A stretch of 64,000 nucleotides of DNA from Bifidobacterium pullorum DSM 20433 (GCF_000771405.1 NZ_JDUI01000012.1:43512-107511); one strand, 5' to 3'. Shown: positions 10,130 through 20,231, numbered from the stretch's first letter. The notes: a model not told the origin generated them from the sequence alone. Numbers and translations: made by a program.

Positions 10130-10135
10130 TAGAAT
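10130..10135 (+). promoter_or_regulatory. -10 element of the MATE gene, leaderless arrangement
   Basis: TAGAAT followed by 6 nt and a GTG start at 10142. No ribosome site precedes the GTG. Confidence 0.5.
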
Positions 10136-10141
10136 CACCTC

Positions 10142-11482
10142 GTGCCACGAACGAATCCCGCCGACGCCCGCGCCATCAACCGCCAGATCCTGACCCTCGC
10201 CATCCCCACCTTCGGCCAGCTCATCGCCGAGCCCGCGTTCGTGCTCATCGACACGGCCATCGTCGGCCACATCGGCGACACGGCGCTGGCGGGGCTCTCG
10301 ATCGGTTCCACCATCCTGCTCACCGTGGTCGGCCTGTGCATATTCCTGGCCTACAGCACCACCAGCCAGGTCGGGCATCTGATCGGCGCGGGGCGGCGGC
10401 GCGAAGGTCTCGAAGCCGGCATCGACGGCCTGTGGCTGGCACTGATCATCGGCGTTGCGGCGTCCCTCGTTCTGTTCCTGACCGCCGAACCGCTGTGCTG
10501 GGCCGTGGGCGCGCGCGACGCCGTGCTGGACAACGCCACGGCCTACCTGCGCGCCGTGGTGTTCGGTATGCCCGGAATGCTGCTGGTGTACGCGGCGAAC
10601 GGCATCTTCCGCGGCCTGCAGAAGGTTCGCGTCACATTGATGGCGGCGGTGTGCGGTGCGGTGGTCAACACGGTGCTCGATGTGCTGTTCGTGTTCGGAT
10701 TCGGCTGGGGCGTGGCGGGATCCGGTGTGGCCACCCTGGTCGCCCAGTGGTTCATGGGCGTGTTCCTGGTGGTGCCGGCACTGCTGTGGGCACGGGCGGA
10801 CGGTGCGGACTGGCGGCCGCGCCTGCACGGTATCCTCGGCAGTGCGGGCGACGGTGCCGTACTTTTCGTGCGCACGCTGGCCCTGCGCGTGTGCATGGTG
10901 GCCACCGTCATGCTGGCCACGTCGATGGGTACGCAGGTGCTGGCCGCCTATCAGTCGGTGAATTCGTGCTGGAATTTCGTCATCAACATGTTGGACGCCA
11001 TCGGCATCGCCGGCCAGGCGCTGGTGGCCACCGAACTCGGCGCAGGACACCGCGATCGCGCGCAACGGATGACGCGCGCCGCCGGCCATGCAGGGCTGAT
11101 GGGCGGCGCGGCGATCGGAGCGGCCCTGATCGTGGCCGGCTTCGCCGCCGCACCGCTGTTCTCCCCGACGCCCGACGTGCAGCGGCTCATCACGGTGGGC
11201 ATGGTGGTGTTGGCGGTGTTCCTGCCGCTGGGCGGATGGATGTGGGCGATCGACGGCATCCTGATCGGCGCGGGCGACTACCGGTATCTGGCGGTCGGAT
11301 GCATCGTCACGGCGGCGGTATACCTGCCGGTTCTGTGGGCGATCCGCTGCGTCAATGACACGTTGCTCCCCAGTGATGCGATGCGGATGGCGGTGCTCTG
11401 GGCCGTCATCAACCTGCTCTTCGTCGGCGTGCGCGCCATCTTCAACGGCGCACGCATCTGCACCGACCGCTGGATGCGCTAA
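10142..11482 (+). CDS. MATE family multidrug/metabolite exporter
   Basis: A 446-residue cation-coupled exporter of the DinF-like MATE branch with twelve predicted membrane spans in two homologous halves. The first half begins LAIPTFGQLIAEPAFVLIDT and includes VGHIGDTALAGLSIG; the Arg-Gly-Leu-Gln-Lys segment (GIFRGLQKVRVTL) near residue 165 is typical. The second half has AAYQSVNSCWNF and IAGQALVATELGAG. The GTG at 10142 is chosen because the homology begins within a few residues and a -10 hexamer sits 6 nt upstream. The substrate cannot be told from sequence. It reads toward glnD, with a palindromic repeat between the two convergent genes. Confidence 0.9.
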   Translation: MPRTNPADARAINRQILTLAIPTFGQLIAEPAFVLIDTAIVGHIGDTALAGLSIGSTILLTVVGLCIFLAYSTTSQVGHLIGAGRRREGLEAGIDGLWLALIIGVAASLVLFLTAEPLCWAVGARDAVLDNATAYLRAVVFGMPGMLLVYAANGIFRGLQKVRVTLMAAVCGAVVNTVLDVLFVFGFGWGVAGSGVATLVAQWFMGVFLVVPALLWARADGADWRPRLHGILGSAGDGAVLFVRTLALRVCMVATVMLATSMGTQVLAAYQSVNSCWNFVINMLDAIGIAGQALVATELGAGHRDRAQRMTRAAGHAGLMGGAAIGAALIVAGFAAAPLFSPTPDVQRLITVGMVVLAVFLPLGGWMWAIDGILIGAGDYRYLAVGCIVTAAVYLPVLWAIRCVNDTLLPSDAMRMAVLWAVINLLFVGVRAIFNGARICTDRWMR

Positions 11483-11500
11483 CACACCCGGTTTCCACGG

Positions 11501-11656
11501 ACTCTGACACAACGTGACTCTGATACAACGTGACCATGATCTATCGAGGCTTTATCGCCTCACAAAAAAGCTTGGAATATCGCCATTCCCCATAATGTGT
11601 CACGGTCACGATAGATCAGAGTCACGATGTGTCACGGTCACGATATGTCACGGTCA
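11501..11656. repeat. Palindromic repeat block, copy 1
   Basis: Between the convergent MATE and glnD genes lie CGTGAC and CTCTGACAC motifs on the left (11502-11534) and their complements on the right, several of them repeated (GTGTCACGGTCACG, TCAGAGTCACGATGTGTCA). ATCTATCG at 11539-11546 pairs with CGATAGAT at 11608-11615. A related, more perfect element is at 54592-54719. The flank before the left arm (CACACCCGG, CACGGACTCTGACAC) also matches that second copy. Confidence 0.7.
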
Positions 11657-13576
11657 CATCAGGAAACGGCGGGCGGCGGCAAGCATGATGCGGGCGGTGG
11701 ATTCCCGCCACGGCGACCATCCGTACCGCTTCGTGATCGTCTCGTCGGAGGTCGCGCCCAACGACGAGCCATCGGCGCGGGTCAGGTCGAACAGCATGTC
11801 CAGCATCACCGGGTCGCATCCCACCCGTTCCGCCAGTTCGGCACCGGTGGCCGGGTCGTTCGGGTCTCGACCCGTGGCGAACTCCGACAGCGTCAGATGC
11901 TCGCGCACCAGCAGCGCGGCCATGCCGACCACGTGCCCGTCGAATCCCATACGGCGCAGGATCACCGGCACATGGCGCGCGCCTTCGGCCGCATGATCGC
12001 GCACACCGGGGCGCTTGCCGATGTCATGCAGCAATCCCGCCAACAGCAGCGCGGTGTAATGCTCGTCGTCGTATTGTTCCGACAACCCCGGCGCCGATAC
12101 ATCCGACGGGACCATACCGATCGGGGCCGTGATGCCGGAACCCGTGCCGACGCCACGGAGGCCGCCACGGCCGTCGGGACGCCCGCCGCCACGTCCCAGG
12201 CGCGCGACGACCTGGATCATATGCTGGTCGATGGTGTACCGGTGCGCGGCCGAAGCGCTTGGACGGTTGCGGACACCCAGCCATTCGGGCATCCACCGCC
12301 CCGGAATGCCGACATAGTCCAGCCGCTCCCACACCTCCGGCAAAGCCGCGCCGCAGGACAGCAGCCGGATGAGCAGTGCACGGGATTCCCCGTCCCAGCC
12401 GGAATCACCGAGCGGGCAACGCGTCAGATTCGTCAACGTCACGGGGTTGATCGGCAGTCCCGACTCGCCGGAGGCCACCGCCACGCGCAACGGCAAGGTC
12501 GTATCCGCCGAGAGATCCACGCCGGGAGCCAGCGCGATCTCCCCCTCATGCCGGACCACGCCGGGCGCCACCGCGTCGAACTTCGGCGCTTCGCGACGTC
12601 CGGCCGCACGCGGCTGGAGCATCTGGAAGAACGCAAACCGCGTCCGGTCGTGGACCAGCGAGCGCCGCGCACGCGACGCGGTATCCAGATAGGCGAACGA
12701 CACCGTGCGCCCCAATCGGGCGATCATCGTCATCAGGTCGTCGATGGAGGCGGCGGCGCGCTCGTCTTCAGGCAACGTGGGATCCGCCAGGCCGAGCATC
12801 GCGGCGACCCTGGGCTGGTAGGCGGTCAGCAGCAGGTTCGTATCCCGCCCGGACGCCAGATGGATGCAGTCGCGGACGTCAAGCAGCCGTTCGACGGCAT
12901 CGTCGTACCGGCCATGCGGACGGTCGGCCAGCCAGGACGCGGCCAGGGCCGACACGAGCACCGTATCGCGCAGTCCGCCGTGCGCCTCCTTGATATTCGG
13001 CTGGTTGAGATAGGACATGCGGCCGGACTCCGCCAGTCGCGCCTGCGCCGAGTCGAGCAGTTCGGGCAGTCTCCGGCGCGCCGCCTTGCGCCAGCGTTCG
13101 ATAATCGACGAGGCCGCGTCCTCTATCAGTTCCGTATCGCCCGCGATCGGCCGGACCTCCAGCCAGCCGACGGCCGCCGGCAGATCGTGGTCCGTCACCG
13201 CCTCGCACTGGGTGCGGGAGCGCACGGCATGATCGAGGTCCAGACCGCTGTCCCACAGCGGATACCACAGCAGGTCCGCCAGTTCGGCGATCTGGCGCGA
13301 ATCCAGCGTATGCCCGTCGTGGATGAGCACCAGGTCCAGGTCCGAACACGGACCGATCTGCCCGCGGGACAGGGACCCGGTGGCGGCCAATCCCACGCCG
13401 CGGTCCGGCACCACGAACGACGTCGCCCCGCACGCCTCATCCCACAATCCGCGCAAGCAGTCCACAGCCAACACGGTGCGGGCGTGCCGCTTGTCCGCTC
13501 CGTCACGGTAGACGCCGTCCCCGTCCGGGGCGCTCAATGCCAGCAAACGGGTCTTCAAACCATCCACGGCGCTCAT
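11654..13576 (-). CDS. glnD: GlnD, [protein-PII] uridylyltransferase lacking ACT domains
   Basis: Modifies the PII protein in response to nitrogen status. The 640-residue protein has the nucleotidyltransferase signature GSLSRGQIGPCSDLDL near residues 70-85, the GlnD linker region (YLNQPNIKEAHGGLRD), and an HD phosphohydrolase motif LLHDIGKRPG near 517 followed by a helical tail. It ends about 95 residues after the HD motif. Proteobacterial GlnD has about 890 residues with two C-terminal ACT domains that sense glutamine; these are absent here, and no ACT-like sequence follows the stop. The ATG at 13576 has a ribosome site (GAGGAG) 7 nt upstream. It is third in amt-glnK-glnD. Confidence 0.88.
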   Translation of the reverse strand: MSAVDGLKTRLLALSAPDGDGVYRDGADKRHARTVLAVDCLRGLWDEACGATSFVVPDRGVGLAATGSLSRGQIGPCSDLDLVLIHDGHTLDSRQIAELADLLWYPLWDSGLDLDHAVRSRTQCEAVTDHDLPAAVGWLEVRPIAGDTELIEDAASSIIERWRKAARRRLPELLDSAQARLAESGRMSYLNQPNIKEAHGGLRDTVLVSALAASWLADRPHGRYDDAVERLLDVRDCIHLASGRDTNLLLTAYQPRVAAMLGLADPTLPEDERAAASIDDLMTMIARLGRTVSFAYLDTASRARRSLVHDRTRFAFFQMLQPRAAGRREAPKFDAVAPGVVRHEGEIALAPGVDLSADTTLPLRVAVASGESGLPINPVTLTNLTRCPLGDSGWDGESRALLIRLLSCGAALPEVWERLDYVGIPGRWMPEWLGVRNRPSASAAHRYTIDQHMIQVVARLGRGGGRPDGRGGLRGVGTGSGITAPIGMVPSDVSAPGLSEQYDDEHYTALLLAGLLHDIGKRPGVRDHAAEGARHVPVILRRMGFDGHVVGMAALLVREHLTLSEFATGRDPNDPATGAELAERVGCDPVMLDMLFDLTRADGSSLGATSDETITKRYGWSPWRESTARIMLAAARRFLM

Positions 13577-13711
13577 ATCAAACTCCTCATCGCTCCCCGT
13601 CACCAACACCGACCGGAAGGGGCGCACGGCCCGGAACCGATCGAGACGTGGCCAGTCTCCCCACGCTGCGCACGACCCGCGCCGCACGCGGATCGCGATA
13701 CGCCATAGACA

Positions 13712-13748
13712 GCGGGTCCCCGCACACCGTCGGCGTGAGGGGACCCGC
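13712..13748 (-). terminator. Hairpin between glnK and glnD
   Basis: GCGGGTCCCC pairs with GGGGACCCGC (10 perfect bp) around a 17-nt loop, inside the operon just after glnK. No T-run follows on the minus strand. It may reduce read-through into glnD or stabilise the amt-glnK message rather than end transcription fully. Confidence 0.45.
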
Positions 13749-13774
13749 AATGGAACGCTTCCGAACGGACCACG

Positions 13775-15398
<1,624 letters not shown>

Positions 15399-15754
15399 TT
15401 GCCTACCTCCCTCTCTTGGTTTCGTTCGACTGCCCAAGCGCCGTCCGGCGCGGGCCGTTTCCGTCGGTTGTTCACGGGGAACGCCGACGTCCGGTATCAA
15501 ACGTCCGTTCGATGTGCAATGCGTTACGCCGTATTTCCGTACGGTTACGCATCGGAGGGGAGGAAGGTGCCCGGAACGGGCGCGTTCAGGGCCAAGACGG
15601 GGGAGGATGACGCGGCATGCCGCCGTTTGCGGCGATTGTTGCGACTATGTGACGACGTCGCCCGCCGCATCCCACGCCACGTCCGCGATGCGGACATATG
15701 ACGGGTTGCGGCGGGCGACGGGAACGTTGCGGGACGACTCCGGCGACGTGGGTG
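15399..15754. other. Intergenic region between ftsY and amt
   Basis: The 356 bp hold the amt upstream region. Apart from the GlnR-like box and a GATACC/TTGATA stretch near 15495-15500 that could be a -10, nothing definite is seen. The part next to the ftsY stop (15560-15754) shows no gene. Confidence 0.4.
15523..15548 (-). promoter_or_regulatory. GlnR-like box upstream of amt
   Basis: On the minus strand GTAAC, GAAAT and GTAAC begin 11 and 10 nt apart. This resembles the a-b-a half-site order of actinobacterial GlnR boxes (GTnAC and GAAAC units about 11 bp apart), but the second spacing is one base short and no fourth unit is seen. The regulator itself is not in the window. Confidence 0.35.
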
Positions 15755-16984
15755 TCAGGCGAGGATGCCGTCGACGAAGCCCTCCGGATCGAAGGGGGCC
15801 AGATCGTCGGGGCCTTCTCCCAGACCGACCAGTTTGACCGGGACGCCGAGCTCCTTCTGCACGGACACGACGATGCCGCCCTTGGCCGAACCGTCGAGCT
15901 TGGAAAGCACCACGCCGGTGATGCCGATCGCCTCGGCGAACACCTTGGCCTGGGTCATGCCGTTCTGGCCGGTGGTGGCGTCGAGCACAAGCAGCACCTC
16001 GTCGACGGGCAGGTTCTTCTCCGTCACGCGGCGGATCTTGCCCAGCTCATCCATCAGGTTGGCCTTGTTCTGCAGTCGGCCGGCGGTATCGATGATGAGC
16101 ACGTCGGCGTTCTCCTCCTTCGCGCGGGCGGAGGCCTCGAAGGCCACCGAGGCCGGATCGGCGCCGTCCTTGTCCGAGCGGACCACGGGCACGCCGACCT
16201 TGGCGCCCCACGTCTCCAGCTGATCGGCGGCGGCGGCGCGGAACGTGTCGGCCGCGCCCATCACCACCTGCTTGCCGTCGGCCACGAACAGGCGGGCGAG
16301 CTTGCCGGCGGTCGTGGTCTTGCCCGTGCCGTTCACGCCGACCATGATGATGACGGACGGCGTGCTCGCGTCCTCCTTGTTCGCGTTGAGACGGCGGTCC
16401 ATGCCCGGGCCGACCAGGTCGAGCAGCTTGGAGCGCAGGGCCTCGCGCACCTGCGCCGGATCGGAGGTGCCGGTGATGCGCGAGTCGGTGCGCAGCTCGT
16501 CCACCAGCTGCGCGGAGGCCTCGGCGCCGACGTCGGCCAGCAGCAGCGTATCCTCCACATCCTCCCAATCGGCTTCGGACAGGTTGTCCTTGGCCAGGAT
16601 GTTGAACAGGGCCTTGCCGAAGGGGTTGGAGGATTTGGCGAGTTTGGCGCGCAGACGCTCGATGCGGGAGCGTGCGCCCTCGGGCTTGTCGAGCGCGGGC
16701 TTGGCGGGGGCGGCCGGCACCGCGGCGGCGGTCGCGACCGACACGGCGGAGTCCGCAGGTGCAGCGGTTCCGGCGCGTGCGACGACTTCCGGTTCCGCGG
16801 TTTCGGATGAGGCCTGTTCATGACCGGTCGACGGCTGCCCGCCGGCGGAGGCGGCCACGGTCGATGCCTGTTCCTGCGGCGACGGCCGGTCCGCGGATTT
16901 GCGGGAATGCAGATACCACACGATCGCGATGATCGCGATGACGACAACGGCGGCGACAATGCCGATAATCACATTCGGTTCCAT
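15755..16984 (-). CDS. ftsY: FtsY, signal recognition particle receptor
   Basis: The SRP-receptor GTPase that delivers ribosome-nascent chain complexes to the membrane. It has 409 residues: a single N-terminal membrane span (5-24), a Pro/Ala/Ser/Glu-rich linker to about 110, then the N domain and the G domain. The G domain shows GVNGTGKTTTAGKLA (P-loop Lys near 222), DTFRAAAADQLETW, IIDTAGRLQNK, TTGQNG and LSKLDGSAKGG. The transmembrane anchor is usual for actinobacteria. The gene is divergent from a TetR regulator, and a TAGGCT hexamer stands 7 nt before its ATG. Confidence 0.96.
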   Translation of the reverse strand: MEPNVIIGIVAAVVVIAIIAIVWYLHSRKSADRPSPQEQASTVAASAGGQPSTGHEQASSETAEPEVVARAGTAAPADSAVSVATAAAVPAAPAKPALDKPEGARSRIERLRAKLAKSSNPFGKALFNILAKDNLSEADWEDVEDTLLLADVGAEASAQLVDELRTDSRITGTSDPAQVREALRSKLLDLVGPGMDRRLNANKEDASTPSVIIMVGVNGTGKTTTAGKLARLFVADGKQVVMGAADTFRAAAADQLETWGAKVGVPVVRSDKDGADPASVAFEASARAKEENADVLIIDTAGRLQNKANLMDELGKIRRVTEKNLPVDEVLLVLDATTGQNGMTQAKVFAEAIGITGVVLSKLDGSAKGGIVVSVQKELGVPVKLVGLGEGPDDLAPFDPEGFVDGILA

Positions 16985-16991
16985 GCCATCA

Positions 16992-16997
16992 AGCCTA
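16992..16997 (-). promoter_or_regulatory. Possible -10 of ftsY, leaderless arrangement
   Basis: TAGGCT on the minus strand, 7 nt before the ftsY ATG, with no ribosome site between. The hexamer is a weak match (TAnnnT only). Confidence 0.3.
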
Positions 16998-17072
16998 AAA
17001 ACCGCAACGGACAGGGCGGATTCGCATCGCGCCTCGCATCGGCCGCGCCCCGCCCCTCGGCAGACGTCCGCC

Positions 17073-17078
17073 TACACT
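17073..17078 (+). promoter_or_regulatory. -10 element of the TetR gene, leaderless arrangement
   Basis: TACACT followed by 7 nt and the ATG at 17086. No ribosome site is present. Confidence 0.5.
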
Positions 17079-17085
17079 GGTGCCT

Positions 17086-17874
17086 ATGGCCAACACCTCT
17101 CGTATGACGTCGCTGCAGCGGCGCGAGCAACTCATCCGCATCGGACGGTCGCTGTTCGCGACCAAGGGGTTCGAGGCGGTCAGCGTGGAGGAGATCGCGG
17201 CAAGCGCCAAGGTGTCCAAACCGATCGTCTACGAGCATTTCGGAGGCAAGGAAGGCCTGTACGCGGTGGTGGTCGACCGTGAGATGCGGGCGCTGACCGA
17301 AGCGTTGTCGTCCGCGCTGACCGGACCCTCCGACCATCCGCGGCAGATTGTGGAGCGCACGGCGTTGGCGCTGCTCACCTACATCGAGGAGAACGCCGAA
17401 GGATTCCAGGTGCTGGTGCGGGATTCGCCCTCCACCGACCCCGCCGGCTCGTTCAGTTCGCTGCTGGGCGAGGTCAGCATGAAGGTCGAGGAATTGCTCG
17501 CCGTCTCGTTCAAACAGCGGAAACTGCCGACCAAGGGCGTGCCGTACTATGCGCAGATGCTCGTGGGCATGACCGTGTTCACCGGGCAGTACTGGGCGGA
17601 CCAGCGCAAGGTGGGCAAGGAGCAGCTGGCCGCGCACATCGTCAACCTGGCCTGGCACGGCCTGTCGCGGTTGGAAGCCAAGCCGACGCTGCTGTTCGAG
17701 GGGGCCAAGGCCAAGCGCGCCCATTCCTCGGCCGCGGCATTGCCGGCGGCGCACACCGTCATCACCGTCACGGCGGCGGATGACATTCCGTCCGAAGCGG
17801 GCGCGACGGCCGACGACACGGAGCCGGACATCGCGGCGGGGCCCGACGGGGCGACGGCCGCGGCTACGCGGTAA
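17086..17874 (+). CDS. TetR/AcrR family transcriptional regulator
   Basis: A 262-residue regulator. The N-terminal helix-turn-helix is clear (LIRIGRSLFATKGFEAVSVE, then KVSKPIVYEHFGGKEGLYAV, residues about 15-65). A TetR-type ligand domain follows to about 205, and then an Ala/Asp-rich low-complexity tail of about 55 residues that is probably disordered. The ATG at 17086 is preferred over a GTG two codons earlier because a -10 hexamer places the transcript start there. It is divergent from ftsY and reads toward a glycosyltransferase; its targets are unknown. Confidence 0.88.
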   Translation: MANTSRMTSLQRREQLIRIGRSLFATKGFEAVSVEEIAASAKVSKPIVYEHFGGKEGLYAVVVDREMRALTEALSSALTGPSDHPRQIVERTALALLTYIEENAEGFQVLVRDSPSTDPAGSFSSLLGEVSMKVEELLAVSFKQRKLPTKGVPYYAQMLVGMTVFTGQYWADQRKVGKEQLAAHIVNLAWHGLSRLEAKPTLLFEGAKAKRAHSSAAALPAAHTVITVTAADDIPSEAGATADDTEPDIAAGPDGATAAATR

Positions 17875-18050
17875 CGCCCGGCACAGACGTCGCCGCCATC
17901 CCCTAGGGGAACAACCCGGGTCTTCCCGCCGTCGATTCAGGTGTGGATTCCTTGTCCGGACGAGCATATCGGCAGGCGAAGTGCTACGTTGGAATACAGC
18001 AGAGAACCGAAGGGCCTTGTGGGCCAACCGACCAAGGAACACCGAGCATT

Positions 18051-19088
18051 ATGGAGCAGAAGACCGCCAAAACCATCACTTTCGTAGTGCCTGCGTACAA
18101 CATGGAGACCTACCTCGGCCGGTGCATCGAGTCGCTGGTCACACCGCAGCGCAACGACGACATCGAGGTCCTGATCGTGGACGACGGGTCCTCCGACAAC
18201 ACCCCGCAGATCGCCGACACGTATGAGCAGCGATATCCCGGCATCGTGCGCGCCATCCACCAGGAGAACAAGGGGCACGGCGGCGCGGTGAACACCGGCG
18301 TGGCCGAGGCGAGCGGCGTGTACGTCAAGGTGGTGGACTCCGACGACTGGATCGGCGCGGAGGCGCTCGAACGGGTGATGGAGACGCTGCGCACGCAGGT
18401 GGCCGGCGGCGCGCCGATCGATCTGCTCGTCACCGACTACGTGTACGACAAGGTCGGCAAACGAGTCAAGCATGTGGTCGATTTCAAGCATGTGATGAAG
18501 CCGAACCGTGTGCTGACCTGGGATGATCTCGGCCGCTTCGGCGTGGCGCAGTACATGATCATGCACACGCTGACCTTCCGCACCGAGGTCGTGCGCGCCT
18601 CCGGCATGCAGCTGCCGGAGCACACGTTCTACGTGGACTTCATCTACTCGTACCATCCGTTCCCGTGGGTCAAGACGCTGATGTACCTTGACGTGCCGTT
18701 CTACCACTACTTCATCGGCCGTGAGGGGCAGAGCGTGCAGACCGACGTGATGATCCGCCGCGTCGATCAGCTGCAGCTGGTCAACCGCTGCATGCTGGCG
18801 GCCACGCCGGAACGCGGCACCGTGCCGGATGGCCTGTACCGGTACATGATTCACTTCCTGGCCATCGAGAGCTCGGTGACCAGCGTGTTCCTGATCCTGT
18901 CCCGCAAGCCGGAGAGCTACAAGATCAAGGATGAGCTGTGGGAGAACATCCGCCGCACCTCGCCGACGATCTACCACGATGTGCGGCGCAAGCTGATCTC
19001 GCGGGCGCTGAACCTGCGGGGCCCGGTCGGACGCTGGATGATCCGCGTCGGCTACCATGTGGCGAACCTGGTCGTCGGATTCAACTGA
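18051..19088 (+). CDS. Family 2 glycosyltransferase
   Basis: A 345-residue GT-A glycosyltransferase without membrane spans. It starts with the nucleotide-sugar fold (FVVPAYNMETYLGRCIESL), has IVDDGSSDNTPQI near residue 40, GHGGAVNTG near 75 and the metal-binding DSDDW near 98. Enzymes of this type add sugars to wall polysaccharide or teichoic-like polymers. The ATG at 18051 begins at the conserved fold; upstream in-frame codons add only unrelated sequence. No obvious ribosome site precedes it. It stands alone between a TetR gene and tRNA-Lys. Confidence 0.88.
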   Translation: MEQKTAKTITFVVPAYNMETYLGRCIESLVTPQRNDDIEVLIVDDGSSDNTPQIADTYEQRYPGIVRAIHQENKGHGGAVNTGVAEASGVYVKVVDSDDWIGAEALERVMETLRTQVAGGAPIDLLVTDYVYDKVGKRVKHVVDFKHVMKPNRVLTWDDLGRFGVAQYMIMHTLTFRTEVVRASGMQLPEHTFYVDFIYSYHPFPWVKTLMYLDVPFYHYFIGREGQSVQTDVMIRRVDQLQLVNRCMLAATPERGTVPDGLYRYMIHFLAIESSVTSVFLILSRKPESYKIKDELWENIRRTSPTIYHDVRRKLISRALNLRGPVGRWMIRVGYHVANLVVGFN

Positions 19089-19130
19089 TCCGACGACGGA
19101 CGACGTCCGCCACCCGTACCACGCCAGCGG

Positions 19131-19160
19131 TTGCGCGCTTGGCCAATAGCGTTGTATACT
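19131..19160 (+). promoter_or_regulatory. Promoter of tRNA-Lys
   Basis: TTGCGC at 19131, an 18-bp spacer and TATACT at 19155-19160. The expected start falls a few bases before the tRNA at 19172. Confidence 0.6.
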
Positions 19161-19171
19161 GTGAGTTTGTT

Positions 19172-19247
19172 GCCCCTCTAGCTCAACGGTTAGAGCAGCG
19201 TCCTTTTAAGTCGTGGGTTGTGGGTTCGAATCCCACGGGGGGTACCA
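19172..19247 (+). tRNA. tRNA-Lys (anticodon TTT), CCA encoded
   Basis: A full cloverleaf can be folded: acceptor GCCCCTC with GGGGGGT, D stem GCTC/GAGC, anticodon loop CTTTTAA with TTT at 34-36, a five-base variable loop, T arm GTGGG-TTCGAAT-CCCAC, then A and CCA. The anticodon stem GCGTC/GTCGT has one U-U mismatch (30-40) and a G-U closing pair. Confidence 0.93.
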
Positions 19248-19251
19248 TCAT

Positions 19252-19283
19252 CGGAGAGTCCGTCGGAAACGGCGGACTCTCCG
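19252..19283 (+). terminator. Hairpin after tRNA-Lys
   Basis: CGGAGAGTCCG pairs perfectly with CGGACTCTCCG around a 10-nt loop, 5 bp past the tRNA. The T-run is weak (CATACTTC). Confidence 0.65.
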
Positions 19284-19472
19284 CATACTTCAGGGGTGAT
19301 GTCGTCCCACGCAATCTTTCTCCGACCTAATCTCCACACGTCGCCCACCTGAAATACACCTTCTGTTCACCCGCGCGTAACCGTCGTTCCTTATGGTGAA
19401 GCCACTCGGCACCGCCGATATCCGACTGCAACCGCAGCCTTCGGATCGACCGCCTACCCAATGGAGTGTACA

Positions 19473-20078
19473 ATGAGCGCGCAATCCTCGATTCGCCATA
19501 AAACCACCGTAGCCTTGGCAGCCATTGCCCTTTTGTTCGGGCTGTCTTCCTGCGACGCACCGGACGTAGACGACGATATTGTCCCGCAGCAGAACACCTC
19601 GGAAAACGGCGGCGCGAACAATCGCGACGACGACGCCGACGACCGCAATGACGATGCCGACGACCGCAATGACGACGTCAATGACGACATGGACGACGGT
19701 CCAGGCGATGACGACGCCGACGACCGCAATGACGATGCCGACGACCGCAATGACGACGTCAATGACGACATGGACGACGGTCCAGGCGATGACGACGCCG
19801 ACGACCGCAATGACGATGCCGACGACCGCAATGACGACGTCAATGACGACATGGACGACGGTCCAGGCGATGACGACGCCGACGACCGCAATGACGATGC
19901 CGACGACCGCAATGACGACGTCAATGACGACATGGACGACGGTCCAGGCGATGACGACGCCGACGACAACGACGACCGGGATGATCTCGACGACGACAAC
20001 GACGATGACCGGGATGATCTCGACGACGACAACGACGATGGTCCGGACGACGACAACGACGACGGTCCGGACGATTGA
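19473..20078 (+). CDS. Aspartate-rich repeat lipoprotein
   Basis: A secreted lipoprotein of about 201 residues. The signal peptide ends in a lipobox (LFGLSSC, Cys near 26); after it the mature protein is almost only Asp, Asn, Arg and small residues. Its core is four perfect copies of a 27-residue unit built from DDADDRN blocks and ending in DDGPGD; the tail has DDRDDLDDDN and DDDNDDGPDD units. Net charge is extremely negative, so it may bind calcium or other cations, but no true EF-hand is seen. The ATG at 19473 has GGAG 7 nt upstream. No homologous family is recognised. The perfect DNA repeat means allele length could change by slippage. Confidence 0.75.
   Translation: MSAQSSIRHKTTVALAAIALLFGLSSCDAPDVDDDIVPQQNTSENGGANNRDDDADDRNDDADDRNDDVNDDMDDGPGDDDADDRNDDADDRNDDVNDDMDDGPGDDDADDRNDDADDRNDDVNDDMDDGPGDDDADDRNDDADDRNDDVNDDMDDGPGDDDADDNDDRDDLDDDNDDDRDDLDDDNDDGPDDDNDDGPDD
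19629..19952 (+). repeat. Perfect 81-bp tandem repeat, four copies
   Basis: Copies at 19629-19709, 19710-19790, 19791-19871 and 19872-19952 are identical and in frame (27 codons). Each contains two near-identical 21-bp sub-units. The first 15 bp of a fifth copy follow. The period is 81 with no unique spacers, so it is a coding minisatellite and not CRISPR. Confidence 0.95.
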
Positions 20079-20231
20079 TCCGCGTCGGCGCCGCATGACG
20101 TCCTTCGTCACCGCTCTCCCTGCACGCCGGAGGAGTCAAACAAACCGTACGGGAACGAATCCCACAACCATGACCCGCCACACACGAACGCCGGAAGAAC
20201 CACAAAGTCTTCGCCCCAGCCGCAGCCAAAA

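Noticed and set aside
11627..13708. Frame of about 693 codons antisense to glnD
   Set aside because: Shadow of glnD; no motif or start signal.
19629..19952. CRISPR array
   Set aside because: The repeats abut without unique spacers and keep a coding frame; no cas genes.
19290..20111. Hydrophobic Val/Ile repeat protein antisense to the Asp-rich lipoprotein
   Set aside because: It is the automatic complement of GAC/GAT repeats. The plus strand has a signal peptide, lipobox and ribosome site; the minus strand has none.
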